Shown here: positions 8,434 to 16,784 of the stretch, in pieces
Numbering within the stretch: the first letter of the stretch is position 1
Layout: each line of letters begins with the position of its first letter
Assembly (NCBI RefSeq): GCF_036241575.1
Contig: NZ_CP108455.1
Span: 1,074,501-1,138,500 of the forward strand
DNA from: Streptomyces sp. NBC_01267
GTDB lineage: Bacteria > Actinomycetota > Actinomycetes > Streptomycetales > Streptomycetaceae
Length of the DNA stretch: 64,000 nt
Direction of reading: 5' to 3'
Translations under genes and position numbers: made by a program
The notes under the pieces: model-generated
Seen by the model: only the letters and a program-made list of their open reading frames with translations
Told to the model about the DNA's origin: nothing
Databases searched by the model: none

Positions 8434-9282
8434 TCAGAGGCGGCAGGCGTGGATGGCCGTGGTGAGGATGGCGCGGGCGCCGAGGTCGTACAGATCGTCC
8501 ATGATCCGCTGGGCTTCCTTCGCGGCGACCATGGAGCGGACGGCCACCCAGCCCTCGTGGTGCAGCGGGGAGATCGTCGGCGACTCCAGGCCGGGCGTGA
8601 GGGCCACGGCGCGCTCCAGGTGCTCGACCCGGCAGTCGTAGTCCATCATCACGTAGCTGCGGGCCACCAGGACGCCCTGGAGGCGGCGGAGGAACTGCTG
8701 CACCTTCGGCTCGTCGGCGGCGGCGCCGACCCGGCGGATGACGACGGCCTCGGACTTCAGGATGGGCTCACCGATGACTTCGAGTCCGGCGTTGCGCATC
8801 GAGGTCCCGGTCTCCACGACGTCCGCGATGACCTGGGCGACGCCCAGTTCGATCGCCGTCTCGACGGCGCCGTCGAGGTGGACGACGGATGCGTCGATGC
8901 CCTGGTCCCCGAGGGCCTTGGCGACGATTCCCTCGTACGAGGTGGCGATCGTCATGCCGCCGAAGTCCGCGGGGCCGTTCGCGGTACCGGGCTTGGCCGC
9001 GTACCGGAAGGTCGAGCGGGCGAACCCGAGCTGGAGGATCTCCTCGGCATCGGCCCCGGAGTCCAGCAGCAGGTCGCGGCCGGTGATGCCGATGTCGAGC
9101 TTGCCCGAGCTGACGTAGATGGCGATGTCGCGCGGGCGCAGATAGAAGAATTCGACCTCGTTGACGGGGTCGACGAGGACGAGTTCCTTCGACTCCTTGC
9201 GCTGCTGGTAGCCGGCCTCATGGAGCATCGCCATCGCAGGCCCGGAGAGTGAACCCTTGTTGGGTACGGCGATGCGCAGCAT
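8434..9282 (-). CDS. hisG: ATP phosphoribosyltransferase, long form
   Basis: Catalyses the first step of histidine synthesis, joining ATP and PRPP to give phosphoribosyl-ATP. The 282-aa length and C-terminal regulatory domain place it in the long, hexameric, histidine-inhibited form. It starts MLRIAVPNKGSLSGPAMAML and contains DIGITGRDLLLDSGADAEEI and the PRPP-binding stretch VQVIADVVETGTSMRNAGLE. The ATG follows hisE by 64 bp. hisE and hisG lie here outside the main his operon and follow ribH, a common actinobacterial layout. Confidence 0.96.
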   Translation of the reverse strand: MLRIAVPNKGSLSGPAMAMLHEAGYQQRKESKELVLVDPVNEVEFFYLRPRDIAIYVSSGKLDIGITGRDLLLDSGADAEEILQLGFARSTFRYAAKPGTANGPADFGGMTIATSYEGIVAKALGDQGIDASVVHLDGAVETAIELGVAQVIADVVETGTSMRNAGLEVIGEPILKSEAVVIRRVGAAADEPKVQQFLRRLQGVLVARSYVMMDYDCRVEHLERAVALTPGLESPTISPLHHEGWVAVRSMVAAKEAQRIMDDLYDLGARAILTTAIHACRL

Positions 9283-9346
9283 GAGGTCGGCTTCCTTTGT
9301 GCGGAGGGAGTCTTGGGGTCTTCGGAGTGATGTGCGGAGGTGCTGC

Positions 9347-9619
9347 TCAGAGATGGGCGTAGACGTCGTCGAGTGAGATCCCGCGGGCGACCATCATCAC
9401 CTGGACGTGGTACAGCAGTTGCGAGATCTCCTCGGCTGCGGCTTCCTTGCCCTCGTGTTCGGCTGCCATCCAGACCTCGGCGGCCTCCTCGACGACCTTC
9501 TTGCCGATGGCATGCACGCCCTTGCCCACCAGTTCGGCGGTGCGGGAAGTGGAGGGGTCGCCGGTGGCGGCCTTGAGCTGGAGCTCGGAGAAGAGCTCTT
9601 CGAAGGTTTTGTTCGCCAT
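9347..9619 (-). CDS. hisE: Phosphoribosyl-ATP diphosphatase
   Basis: Second step of histidine synthesis: hydrolyses phosphoribosyl-ATP to phosphoribosyl-AMP and pyrophosphate. The 90-aa protein is a complete single-domain HisE of the MazG-like all-alpha fold. It carries the family motifs [20 protein letters not shown] and [20 protein letters not shown], whose acidic residues bind Mg2+. It lies 34 bp downstream of ribH and directly upstream of hisG. Confidence 0.95.
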   Translation of the reverse strand: MANKTFEELFSELQLKAATGDPSTSRTAELVGKGVHAIGKKVVEEAAEVWMAAEHEGKEAAAEEISQLLYHVQVMMVARGISLDDVYAHL

Positions 9620-9653
9620 GATGCTGCTAAGAGTACGGGGTCCGGGTCCGCAC

Positions 9654-10139
9654 TCAGCGCCAGGGTTCGCTGACGGTGCGCAGTGTGGTGGCGGTGGCGA
9701 CGGCCGCGGTGACCGCTTCGTGCCCCTTGTCCTCCCGGGAGCCCTCCAGGCCCGCCCGGTCCAGGGCCTGCTCCTCCGTGTCGCAGGTCAGGACGCCGAA
9801 GCCGATCGGTACCCCGGTCTCGACGGAGACCTGGGTGAGGCCGCCGGTGACGCCCTGGCACACGTACTCGAAGTGCGGGGTGCCGCCCCGGATGACCACG
9901 CCGAGGGCCACGATCGCGTCGTACCCGCGGCCCGCGAGGACCTTGGCGACCACCGGGAGCTCGAAGCTGCCGGGGACCCGCAGCAGGGTCGGTTCGTCGA
10001 TGCCCAGGTCGCCGAGGGCGCGCAGCGCGCCGTCGACGAGGCCGTCCATGACCTTCTCGTGCCACTGGGCCGCGATGACGGCCACGCGCAGGTCGCCGCA
10101 GTTCTTCACGGTGAGTTCGGGTGCGCCCTTGCCGCTCAT
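9654..10139 (-). CDS. ribH: 6,7-dimethyl-8-ribityllumazine synthase
   Basis: Penultimate step of riboflavin synthesis: condenses 5-amino-6-ribitylaminouracil with 3,4-dihydroxy-2-butanone 4-phosphate. The 161-aa protein shows the expected landmarks: [34 protein letters not shown], the substrate-phosphate segment [18 protein letters not shown] (catalytic His) and [20 protein letters not shown]. It starts 20 bp after ribBA in the FMN-riboswitch operon. Confidence 0.97.
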   Translation of the reverse strand: MSGKGAPELTVKNCGDLRVAVIAAQWHEKVMDGLVDGALRALGDLGIDEPTLLRVPGSFELPVVAKVLAGRGYDAIVALGVVIRGGTPHFEYVCQGVTGGLTQVSVETGVPIGFGVLTCDTEEQALDRAGLEGSREDKGHEAVTAAVATATTLRTVSEPWR

Positions 10140-10159
10140 GTCTCTCCCTCTGCCTGTAC

Positions 10160-11443
10160 TTACTGGTTGCCGCAGGCGGACGTGGTGTCCAGCCAGGGCA
10201 GGTCGTGTCCCATCCGGTCGCGCTTCGTCCGCAGGTACCGGAGGTTGTGCTCGCCCGCCTGGACGGGCATCGCCTCCCGGCTGTTGACCTTCAGGCCGTG
10301 CCGGACGAGTGCGGCGGTCTTCTCGGGGTTGTTGGTCATCAGCCGCACGCTGTGGACGCCGAGGTCCACCAGGATCTGCGCGCCCGCCCCGTAGTCACGG
10401 GCGTCGGCGGGCAGCCCGAGTTCCAGGTTGGCGTCCAGGGTGTCCCGGCCCCGCTCCTGGAGTTCGTAGGCACGCAGCTTCGAGAGCAGCCCGATGCCGC
10501 GCCCCTCGTGACCGCGGAGGTAGACCACGACGCCGCGGCCCTCCTCGGTGATGCGCTCCATGGAGGCTTCCAGCTGGGGGCCGCAGTCGCAGCGCAGCGA
10601 GTGGAAGATGTCCCCGGTGAGGCATTCGGAGTGGATCCGGACGAGGACGTCGTCGCCGTCGCCGATGTCGCCGCGTACCAGGGCGACATGCTCGATGCCG
10701 TCGGCGACCGAACGGTAGCCGTACGTGGTGAACTCCCCGAAGGACGTGGGGAGCTGGACGGTGGCCTCACGGCGGACGGTCGGCTCGGAGCTGCGGCGGT
10801 AGGCGATCAGGTCCTCGATGGAGATGATCGTGAGGCCGTGCTTACGGGCGAACGGGATCAGTTCCGGCAGCCGCAGCATCACCCCGTCCTCACCGGCGAT
10901 CTCGACGATCGCACCGGCGGGGCGCAGGCCCGCGAGCCGGGCGAGGTCGACGGCCGCCTCGGTGTGACCGTTGCGCACGAGCACCCCGCCGGGCCTGGCG
11001 CGCAGCGGGAAGACGTGTCCGGGGCGTACGAAGTCGCCTGCGCCGGCCCGGCCGTTCGCGAGGAGCCGCAGGGTGGTGGCGCGGTCGGCGGCGGAGATCC
11101 CGGTGGTGACGCCGTGCGCGGTGCTCGCGTCGACGGAGACCGTGAAGGCCGTCTTCATCGACTCGGTGTTGTGCGCGACCATCTGCGGGAGGTCGAGCCG
11201 TTCCAGCTCGCTGCCCTCCATGGGCGCGCAGATCAGTCCGCGGCACTCGCTCATCATGAACGCGACGATCTCGGGGGTGGCCTTCTCGGCGGCGATGACG
11301 AGGTCGCCCTCGTTCTCGCGGTCCTCGTCGTCGACGACCACGACGGGGCGGCCCGCGGCGATGTCGCGGACGGCCTTCTCGACGGGGTCGAGAGAGAGGT
11401 CCTCGGCGTTGTCGGTCGAGTACCGGACGGGTTGGGCAGTCAT
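10160..11443 (-). CDS. ribBA: Bifunctional 3,4-dihydroxy-2-butanone-4-phosphate synthase / GTP cyclohydrolase II
   Basis: A 428-residue-frame fusion that supplies both riboflavin precursors. The N-terminal RibB half (residues ~1-215) has the acidic loop [19 protein letters not shown] and [14 protein letters not shown] residues ([20 protein letters not shown]). The C-terminal RibA half has the zinc ligands in [20 protein letters not shown] and [12 protein letters not shown]. The ATG at 11443 has a GGAAGGAG ribosome binding site, and its first bases overlap the stop of ribM (ATGA). Confidence 0.96.
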   Translation of the reverse strand: MTAQPVRYSTDNAEDLSLDPVEKAVRDIAAGRPVVVVDDEDRENEGDLVIAAEKATPEIVAFMMSECRGLICAPMEGSELERLDLPQMVAHNTESMKTAFTVSVDASTAHGVTTGISAADRATTLRLLANGRAGAGDFVRPGHVFPLRARPGGVLVRNGHTEAAVDLARLAGLRPAGAIVEIAGEDGVMLRLPELIPFARKHGLTIISIEDLIAYRRSSEPTVRREATVQLPTSFGEFTTYGYRSVADGIEHVALVRGDIGDGDDVLVRIHSECLTGDIFHSLRCDCGPQLEASMERITEEGRGVVVYLRGHEGRGIGLLSKLRAYELQERGRDTLDANLELGLPADARDYGAGAQILVDLGVHSVRLMTNNPEKTAALVRHGLKVNSREAMPVQAGEHNLRYLRTKRDRMGHDLPWLDTTSACGNQ

Positions 11444-12093
11444 ACCGCTGCTCCTTCCAGGGCGGGCTCGGCAGTCGTACGGGAACGGAGCCACCAGTCG
11501 CGCATGCCCCACAGGACGAGCGCGAAGTAGACCACGTAGACCAGGCCGGAGAAGGCCAGGCCGCTGTGGAAGGCGAGGGGGACGCCGACGAGGTCGACGA
11601 GCAGCCACGCGAACCAGAATTCGACGAGTCCGCGTGCCTGGGCGACCATCGCGACCAGGGTGCCGACGAAAATGTAGGCGTCGGCCCACGGGCTCCAGGA
11701 GAGCGTCGGGAAGGCCAGGAACAGTCCGGCGACGGCGAGTGTGCCGACCACCGCGCCGCCCAGCAGCAGGCCGCGCTCGCGCCAGGTGGCGAACCGCACG
11801 GCGATGCTGCCGTCCTGGGCCTGCCGCCTGCCCTGTGTCCACGCCCGCCAGCCCCACAGCGCGATGCCGATGACCAGGAGCTGCTTGCCGATCCCGCCGC
11901 TGAGGTGGGCGGAGTAGTAGGCCCCGACCAGGATGACCCCGGACAGGAACTGCGCGGGCCAGGTCCATATGGAGCGGCGCCAGCCGAGGGCCAGGGCGAG
12001 CAGGCCGATCGTGTTGCCGATCATGTCGGACCACATGATGTGCTGCCCGAAGACGGCGAACGCCTCGGTGTTCAGCCAGGACAGGGCGGTCAC
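11440..12093 (-). CDS. ribM: PnuC-family transporter, probably riboflavin transporter RibM
   Basis: A 217-aa membrane protein with about seven hydrophobic segments. It belongs to the PnuC family of facilitated vitamin transporters; note [20 protein letters not shown] and WPAQ/FxxW-type motifs. In Streptomyces and Corynebacterium, PnuC-like proteins in rib operons are known as RibM/PnuX and import riboflavin. The position here, between ribE and ribBA with 4-bp overlaps on both sides and under the FMN riboswitch, supports that role over nicotinamide mononucleotide transport. The assignment by context is inference. Confidence 0.85.
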   Translation of the reverse strand: MTALSWLNTEAFAVFGQHIMWSDMIGNTIGLLALALGWRRSIWTWPAQFLSGVILVGAYYSAHLSGGIGKQLLVIGIALWGWRAWTQGRRQAQDGSIAVRFATWRERGLLLGGAVVGTLAVAGLFLAFPTLSWSPWADAYIFVGTLVAMVAQARGLVEFWFAWLLVDLVGVPLAFHSGLAFSGLVYVVYFALVLWGMRDWWLRSRTTAEPALEGAAV

Positions 12094-12731
12094 TTCGACG
12101 GCTCCCCGGTCCCGGGATCCCCGGGCGTGGGCGCGGGGGCCACGCCGGCGCCGAGCAGCCGCTCGACGTACTTGGCGAGTACGTCCACCTCCAGGTTGAC
12201 CGGTTCGCCCGGCTGCTTGATGCCGAGCGTGGTCAGCGCGAGGGTGGTCGGGATGAGGCTGATGGTGAAGTAGTCGGGGCCCGCGTCGACGACCGTGAGG
12301 CTGACGCCGTCGACGGTGATGGAGCCCTTCTCGACGACGTAACGGGAGAGACCCTCGGGGAGGGAGATCTTCACGATCTCCCAGTGTTCGGAGAAGGTGC
12401 GCTCGACGATGGTGCCCGTGCCGTCCACGTGCCCCTGGACGAGGTGTCCGCCGAGTCGGCCGCCGAGCGCCATGGGCCGTTCCAGATTGACCCGGGAGCC
12501 GACGTCGAGCGCCCCGAGGCTGGAGCGGTTGAGGGTTTCGGCCATGACATCGGCGGTGAACGCGCCGCCGCCGAAGTCGACCACCGTGAGACAGACGCCG
12601 TTGACGGCGATCGAGTCGCCGTGCTTGACGTCCTCGGTGACGACCGGTCCGCGCAGGCGGAAGCGGGAGGCGTCGCCGAGGTGCTCGACGGAGGTGACCT
12701 CACCCAGTTCTTCGACGATTCCGGTGAACAC
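12090..12731 (-). CDS. ribE: Riboflavin synthase, alpha subunit
   Basis: Final step: dismutation of two lumazine molecules to riboflavin. The 213-aa protein contains the two tandem lumazine-binding barrels expected of a trimeric riboflavin synthase. Each repeats the [13 protein letters not shown] / [12 protein letters not shown] signature, and the N-terminus is the standard [12 protein letters not shown]. It begins 5 bp after ribD and ends in a 4-bp overlap with ribM. Confidence 0.97.
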   Translation of the reverse strand: MFTGIVEELGEVTSVEHLGDASRFRLRGPVVTEDVKHGDSIAVNGVCLTVVDFGGGAFTADVMAETLNRSSLGALDVGSRVNLERPMALGGRLGGHLVQGHVDGTGTIVERTFSEHWEIVKISLPEGLSRYVVEKGSITVDGVSLTVVDAGPDYFTISLIPTTLALTTLGIKQPGEPVNLEVDVLAKYVERLLGAGVAPAPTPGDPGTGEPSK

Positions 12732-12736
12732 GGCGC

Positions 12737-13825
12737 TCAGCGCTCCTTCGGGGTGGCGGTGATCCGCAGATCGGGGCCGATGCGGACGGTCTCGCTGACG
12801 TCGAGACGCAACGCTTCGGTGAGAGTGGTGATTCCGGCGTCGGCCAGGGCTGCGGGGCCCGCGCCGAGCAGCACAGGGGCGAGGTAGCCGATGACCCGGT
12901 CGACGGCGCCCGCCGCGACGAAGGCCCCGGCCAGCGTCGGCCCGCCTTCGAGGAGTACGGAGCGGACGTCGCGCGCGTGGAGTGCGGCGAGGAGCGCCGG
13001 GATGTCCAGCCCCTGCTCGGTGCGCGGGAGGCGTACGACGTCCGGCAGGTCGGTGGTGACGTCGTCGGCGACCGCGACGAGGGTGGGCGCGGCGTCGTCG
13101 AGGATCCGTGCGCCGGCCCGGACCGCGGTGCCGTTGGTGTCGACCACCACCCGCAGCGGCTGGCGGGTGCCGTCGATGCCGCGGACGGCGAGGTGCGGGT
13201 CGTCGGCGCGGGCCGTTCCGGAGCCGACCACGACCGCGTCGGATACGGCCCGCAGCCGGTGCACGTCGGCGCGGGACTCCGACGAGGTGATCCAGCGGCT
13301 GGTGCGGTCGGCTGCCGCGATCCGGCCGTCGAGCGTCGCCGCGTACTTCCAGGTGACGTGGGGGCGGCCGAGGCGTACGGAGGTCAGCCAGGCGGCGTTC
13401 CCCGCTTCGGCTTCGGCGGCGAGGACACCGGCCGTGACCTCGACCCCGGCCGCGCGCAGGGTGTCGGCGCCACCGGTGGCCTGCGGATTCGGGTCTCCGA
13501 CCGCGTACACGACACGGGCGATCCCGGCGTCGACGAGCGCCTGGGCGCAGGGGCCGGTGCGGCCGGTGTGGTTACAGGGTTCGAGGGTGACGAAGGCGGT
13601 GCCGCCGCGTGCCCGGCCGCCTGCGGCGGTCAGTGCGTTCACCTCGGCGTGCGGGCCGCCGGCCCGCTGGTGGAAGCCCTCGCCGACGGTCTCGCCCGAG
13701 GCGTCGAGAATGACGCATCCGACGACCGGGTTGGGGCTGGTGGAGCCGAGTCCGCGCGCGGCGAGCCCAACGGCCCGGCGCATGGCATTCACTGCCTGCG
13801 CGGATGGTGCGGCTGCGGTGGCCAC
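12737..13825 (-). CDS. ribD: Bifunctional pyrimidine deaminase / 5-amino-6-(5-phosphoribosylamino)uracil reductase
   Basis: First gene of the operon, 362 aa. The N-terminal cytidine-deaminase-like domain has the zinc ligands HAEVNAL and LEPCNHTGRTGPC. The C-terminal RibD reductase domain binds NADPH (RPHVTWKYAATLDGRIAA; LLEGGPTLAGAFVAAGAVDR). The GTG at 13825 was chosen because AGGAG lies 8 bp upstream and the deaminase domain begins shortly after. A frame extending to 13939 would run through the riboswitch leader. The leader between riboswitch and start is about 145 nt. Confidence 0.94.
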   Translation of the reverse strand: MATAAAPSAQAVNAMRRAVGLAARGLGSTSPNPVVGCVILDASGETVGEGFHQRAGGPHAEVNALTAAGGRARGGTAFVTLEPCNHTGRTGPCAQALVDAGIARVVYAVGDPNPQATGGADTLRAAGVEVTAGVLAAEAEAGNAAWLTSVRLGRPHVTWKYAATLDGRIAAADRTSRWITSSESRADVHRLRAVSDAVVVGSGTARADDPHLAVRGIDGTRQPLRVVVDTNGTAVRAGARILDDAAPTLVAVADDVTTDLPDVVRLPRTEQGLDIPALLAALHARDVRSVLLEGGPTLAGAFVAAGAVDRVIGYLAPVLLGAGPAALADAGITTLTEALRLDVSETVRIGPDLRITATPKER

Positions 13826-13969
13826 CGGGTCTCCTGCCTCTTCGGGCACGGACTCCGGGGCCTGTCGATGACGACAGAGAGAGCGGAACACACGGGGACG
13901 CCGAGGCCGGAAAAGGAGTACGCCCGAAGGACGTACCACCGACTGCGACGTACCTGTACGGCCCGCCGC

Positions 13970-14091
13970 GCACTGCCTCCCATCCGGACTTTCACCGTCG
14001 GTCCAGGAGTTTCACCTGGTCAACCGGCCGCTGGATGCGGACGGGTCGCGGACTATACCGCCGGTTCGGAATTACACCGACCCCGGAGTGC
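13970..14091 (-). promoter_or_regulatory. FMN riboswitch (RFN element)
   Basis: On the minus strand, 5' to 3', the element shows the conserved RFN blocks: GGGGTCGGTG near the 5' end, CGGCGGTATAGTCCGCGACC, GGTGAAACTCCTGGACCGAC and GGTGAAAGTCCGGATGGGAG. The closing stem pairs GCACTCC (14085-14091) with GGGAG and GTGC near 13970-13981. FMN binding would repress ribD and the genes behind it. The expression platform was not resolved; several short complementary GTACG segments follow between 13890 and 13960 and could take part. Confidence 0.95.
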
Positions 14092-14207
14092 GCTGCTGCT
14101 GATACAGAACAAGTCTGCCACGTCCGGCCGTCGGCCATGCGGGGACCCTGCTGTGGGCTGGCTCACAGGGAGGCGACACGCGGTCACGGCCTGTGCGGAG
14201 CTGCCGG

Positions 14208-15380
14208 TCAGCCGCTGAACAGTTCGTCCTGGGCGGCGTCGCGTGCGGTCAGCAGGGCGCCGCGCAGCACGGCGCCACCGCCGAGCGTCCCCGCGCGTAC
14301 TTCCGTGCGCAGCGGGGAGAGCAGGGCCACCCGGCGTTCCACGCGGGTGGCGAACGCCGCGCCCCCGGCACGTCCGACCTCGCCGCCGAGCACCACACAG
14401 CCGGGGTCGAGCACAGCGGCGACGGCGGCGACACCGACGGCGATCCGCGCGGCCAGCGCCTCCAGGAAGTCCTCGCCGCGCGGCCCGGCCGACGGCGCTT
14501 CCCGTACGGCGGCGGCAGCGGCCGGTTCCTGCGGCCGCGGGACCGCGTCGATGCCGTGCCGGGCGGCGAGCGCGCAGATTCCCGCGCTGCCCGCGAGCGC
14601 GTGGAAGCCCTCGTCGCAGCCGGTGGCCGACGGGAGTCCGCCGGTGCCGGGTACGGGGAGGAAGCCGAGTTCCCCGGCGCCGCCGGAGGCCCCGCGGCGC
14701 ACCTTCCCGTCGAGGACGACGGCGGCGCCCACCCCGTCGCCCAGCCACAGCAGGAGGAAGGTGTCGAGTCCGCGGGCCGATCCGGTGCGCTGCTCGGCGA
14801 CGGCCGCCAGGTTGGTCTCGTTCTCCACGAGGACGGCGGCGGGCAGGCGCTCCTGGAGCGCGCCGACGAGCCTGCGGTGCCAGGCGGGCAGGCCGGTGGT
14901 GTCGCGCAGTTCACCGGTGGCCGGGTCGATCAGGCCGGGAGCGCCGATGCCGACGCTGTGCAGGCGGGCGGCGCCCGCCTGCCGCGCGGTGCGCTCCAGC
15001 AGTGCCACCGCCTGTTCGACGGCGGGTTCGGTGCCGGTGTCGTGGCCGATGGGCAGCGTGGCCTCGGCGAGGGTGGCGCCGAGCAGGTCGGTGACGACGA
15101 CGGCGACGCTACCGGTCCGTACGTCGAGGGCCGCGAGATGGGCGCGGTCGGCCACGATCCCGTAGAGCCGCGCGTTCGGCCCGCGGCGTTCCGCGCCCAC
15201 CTCGCCGACGACGGAGATCAGTCCGGCCCCCTGCAGCCGCTCCACGAGGTCGGCGACGCTCGGACGGGAGAGGCCGGTCAGTGTCTTCAGCTGACCGGCC
15301 GTCAGCGGGCCTTCTCCCTGGAGCAGATCGAGGGCGACCCGGTCGTTGATGGCCCGAGCGGTGATCGAGGATGCGGGCAT
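14208..15380 (-). CDS. ROK-family transcriptional regulator
   Basis: A 390-aa protein with an N-terminal winged helix-turn-helix (about residues 10-70: GPLTAGQLKTLTGLSRPSVA) fused to a sugar-kinase-like ROK domain. It has the nucleotide-binding-like GAPGLIDPATGELRDTTGLP and the ELGFLPVPG segment. In the zinc-binding region, where ROK repressors normally have several cysteines, only one is visible (ATGCDEGFHALAG), so zinc binding is doubtful. ROK regulators respond to sugars. It is divergent from an MFS transporter, with a palindromic operator between them, so it probably regulates that gene and itself. Confidence 0.88.
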   Translation of the reverse strand: MPASSITARAINDRVALDLLQGEGPLTAGQLKTLTGLSRPSVADLVERLQGAGLISVVGEVGAERRGPNARLYGIVADRAHLAALDVRTGSVAVVVTDLLGATLAEATLPIGHDTGTEPAVEQAVALLERTARQAGAARLHSVGIGAPGLIDPATGELRDTTGLPAWHRRLVGALQERLPAAVLVENETNLAAVAEQRTGSARGLDTFLLLWLGDGVGAAVVLDGKVRRGASGGAGELGFLPVPGTGGLPSATGCDEGFHALAGSAGICALAARHGIDAVPRPQEPAAAAAVREAPSAGPRGEDFLEALAARIAVGVAAVAAVLDPGCVVLGGEVGRAGGAAFATRVERRVALLSPLRTEVRAGTLGGGAVLRGALLTARDAAQDELFSG

Positions 15381-15403
15381 GCCTGGATCCTTCCAGATCT
15401 ATT

Positions 15404-15424
15404 TATCAGGCAGGTTCCCTGATA
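15404..15424. promoter_or_regulatory. Palindromic operator between ROK regulator and MFS gene
   Basis: TATCAGG and CCTGATA form a perfect 7-bp inverted repeat with a 7-bp spacer, in a locally AT-rich stretch (ATTTATCAGG...CCTGATAGTTTA). It is placed 24 bp before the ROK start and 75 bp before the MFS start. This is the expected position for the ROK protein's own operator. Confidence 0.6.
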
Positions 15425-15498
15425 GTTTACGGTGCGCGTTCGGGGCCCGCTCCCCGATGCCGCGGAAACACCAGGGATACGACGCTCGGGGAGGGCGC

Positions 15499-16713
15499 AT
15501 GGCCGGGGACACGGGCTTCAGTCCGCAACGCTTGAAACGGGCTCGGTACGCCCTGGCCGCGGTGTTCTGCGTGCACGGCGCGGTGACCGGCAGCTTCGCC
15601 ACCCGGATCCCGTGGATCCAGGACCACATCGGGGCGAGCGCGGGACAGCTCGGCCTCGCGCTGGCCTTCCCCGCGATCGGCTCGTCCCTGCTGATGCCGG
15701 TGTCCGGGGCCATCAGCCACCGCTTCGGTGCACGCAACGCGCTGCGCGGGCTGCTCGCCCTGTGGACCCTCGCGCTGGCGCTGCCCGCGTTCGCACCCAA
15801 TCTGCTCACCCTCTGCGCGGTGCTCTTCGTCTACGGCGCCATGGCGGGCACGTCGGACGTGGCGATGAACGCCCTCGGCGTCGAGACCGAGAACCGGCTC
15901 GGCCGGTCGATCATGTCCGGGCTGCACGGCATGTGGAGCGCGGGTGCGCTGATCGGGTCGGCCGCGGGGACCTTCGCGGCGCACCTGGGCGCCGATGCCA
16001 GGCTCCACCACTGCATCGCGGCCGTGGTGCTGACCGTGCTGGGGTTCGCCGCCTGCCAGGGCGTACTCGATCTGCGCAGTACCCACGAGGAGCCGTCGCC
16101 GCCACGGTTCGCCCTGCCGCCCAGGTCGGCGCTGATCATCGGCGCGGTCGGCTTCTGCGCGGTCTTCGCGGAGGGCGCGAGTCTCGACTGGTCCGCGGTC
16201 TTCCTGCGGGACACCCTGAACACCTCGGCGGGACTGGCCGCCGGTTCCACCACCGCACTCGCCCTCACCATGGCGGTGGCCCGGCTCGCCGGGGACCGGG
16301 TCGTCGACCGGTTCGGCGCGGTACGCACGGTGCGCGCGGGCGGGGTGCTGGCGACGCTCGGCGGTCTGCTGGTGGTCCTGGCGCCCAACCCCCCGATAGT
16401 GATTGCGGGGTTCGCACTGATCGGTCTCGGGGTCGCGGTCGTCGTTCCGCTGGCGTTCGCCGCCGCCGGACGCAGCGGCCCCAACCCGAGCCAGGCCATC
16501 GCGGGCGTCGCCACCATCACGTACACCTCGGGACTCGTCGCACCGTCGGCGATCGGCGGGATCGCCAACGCCACCTCCCTGGTGGGGTCGTTCGTCCTGG
16601 TGACGGTGCTCGCCTTCGGGCTGGTGCTGGGCGGCGGTGTGCTGCGCTCGGCGGGCCGGGTGGCGGCGAAGGCGGATTCCACGGGCGCGGAGGTTCCCGG
16701 GCCACTGAGCTGA
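15499..16713 (+). CDS. MFS transporter
   Basis: A 404-aa protein with about twelve hydrophobic segments, fitting a major facilitator. A characteristic early segment, TGSFATRIPWIQDHIGASAG, is typical of a streptomycete subgroup related to FucP/YbjJ-like permeases. GALIGSAAGTFAAHLGAD and the second-half motif VARLAGDRVVDRFGAVR follow. The ATG at 15499 has GGGGAGGG 5 bp upstream; a longer frame would overlap the ROK operator. It is divergent from, and probably controlled by, the ROK regulator, so a sugar or sugar-like substrate is likely. Confidence 0.85.
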   Translation: MAGDTGFSPQRLKRARYALAAVFCVHGAVTGSFATRIPWIQDHIGASAGQLGLALAFPAIGSSLLMPVSGAISHRFGARNALRGLLALWTLALALPAFAPNLLTLCAVLFVYGAMAGTSDVAMNALGVETENRLGRSIMSGLHGMWSAGALIGSAAGTFAAHLGADARLHHCIAAVVLTVLGFAACQGVLDLRSTHEEPSPPRFALPPRSALIIGAVGFCAVFAEGASLDWSAVFLRDTLNTSAGLAAGSTTALALTMAVARLAGDRVVDRFGAVRTVRAGGVLATLGGLLVVLAPNPPIVIAGFALIGLGVAVVVPLAFAAAGRSGPNPSQAIAGVATITYTSGLVAPSAIGGIANATSLVGSFVLVTVLAFGLVLGGGVLRSAGRVAAKADSTGAEVPGPLS

Positions 16714-16723
16714 ACCGGTCGGC

Positions 16724-16759
16724 GGGTGCGGCAGGACCCCCGGGGCTCCTGCCGCACCC
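16724..16759. terminator. Bidirectional terminator
   Basis: A 13-bp perfect stem (GGGTGCGGCAGGA, 16724-16736, with its complement at 16747-16759) separates the convergent MFS and alginate-lyase-family genes. Confidence 0.75.
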
Positions 16760-16784
16760 GTCGCAGAAGTACGTCCCTGCGGGT

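Noticed and set aside
13826..13939. Upstream ATG giving RibD 38 extra residues
   Set aside because: The extension lies in the riboswitch leader, is Arg-rich and unlike RibD N-termini; the GTG at 13825 has a proper ribosome binding site.
14092..14207. Promoter for the rib operon upstream of the riboswitch
   Set aside because: Some AT-rich hexamers are present, but no pair with good spacing was convincing enough to annotate.
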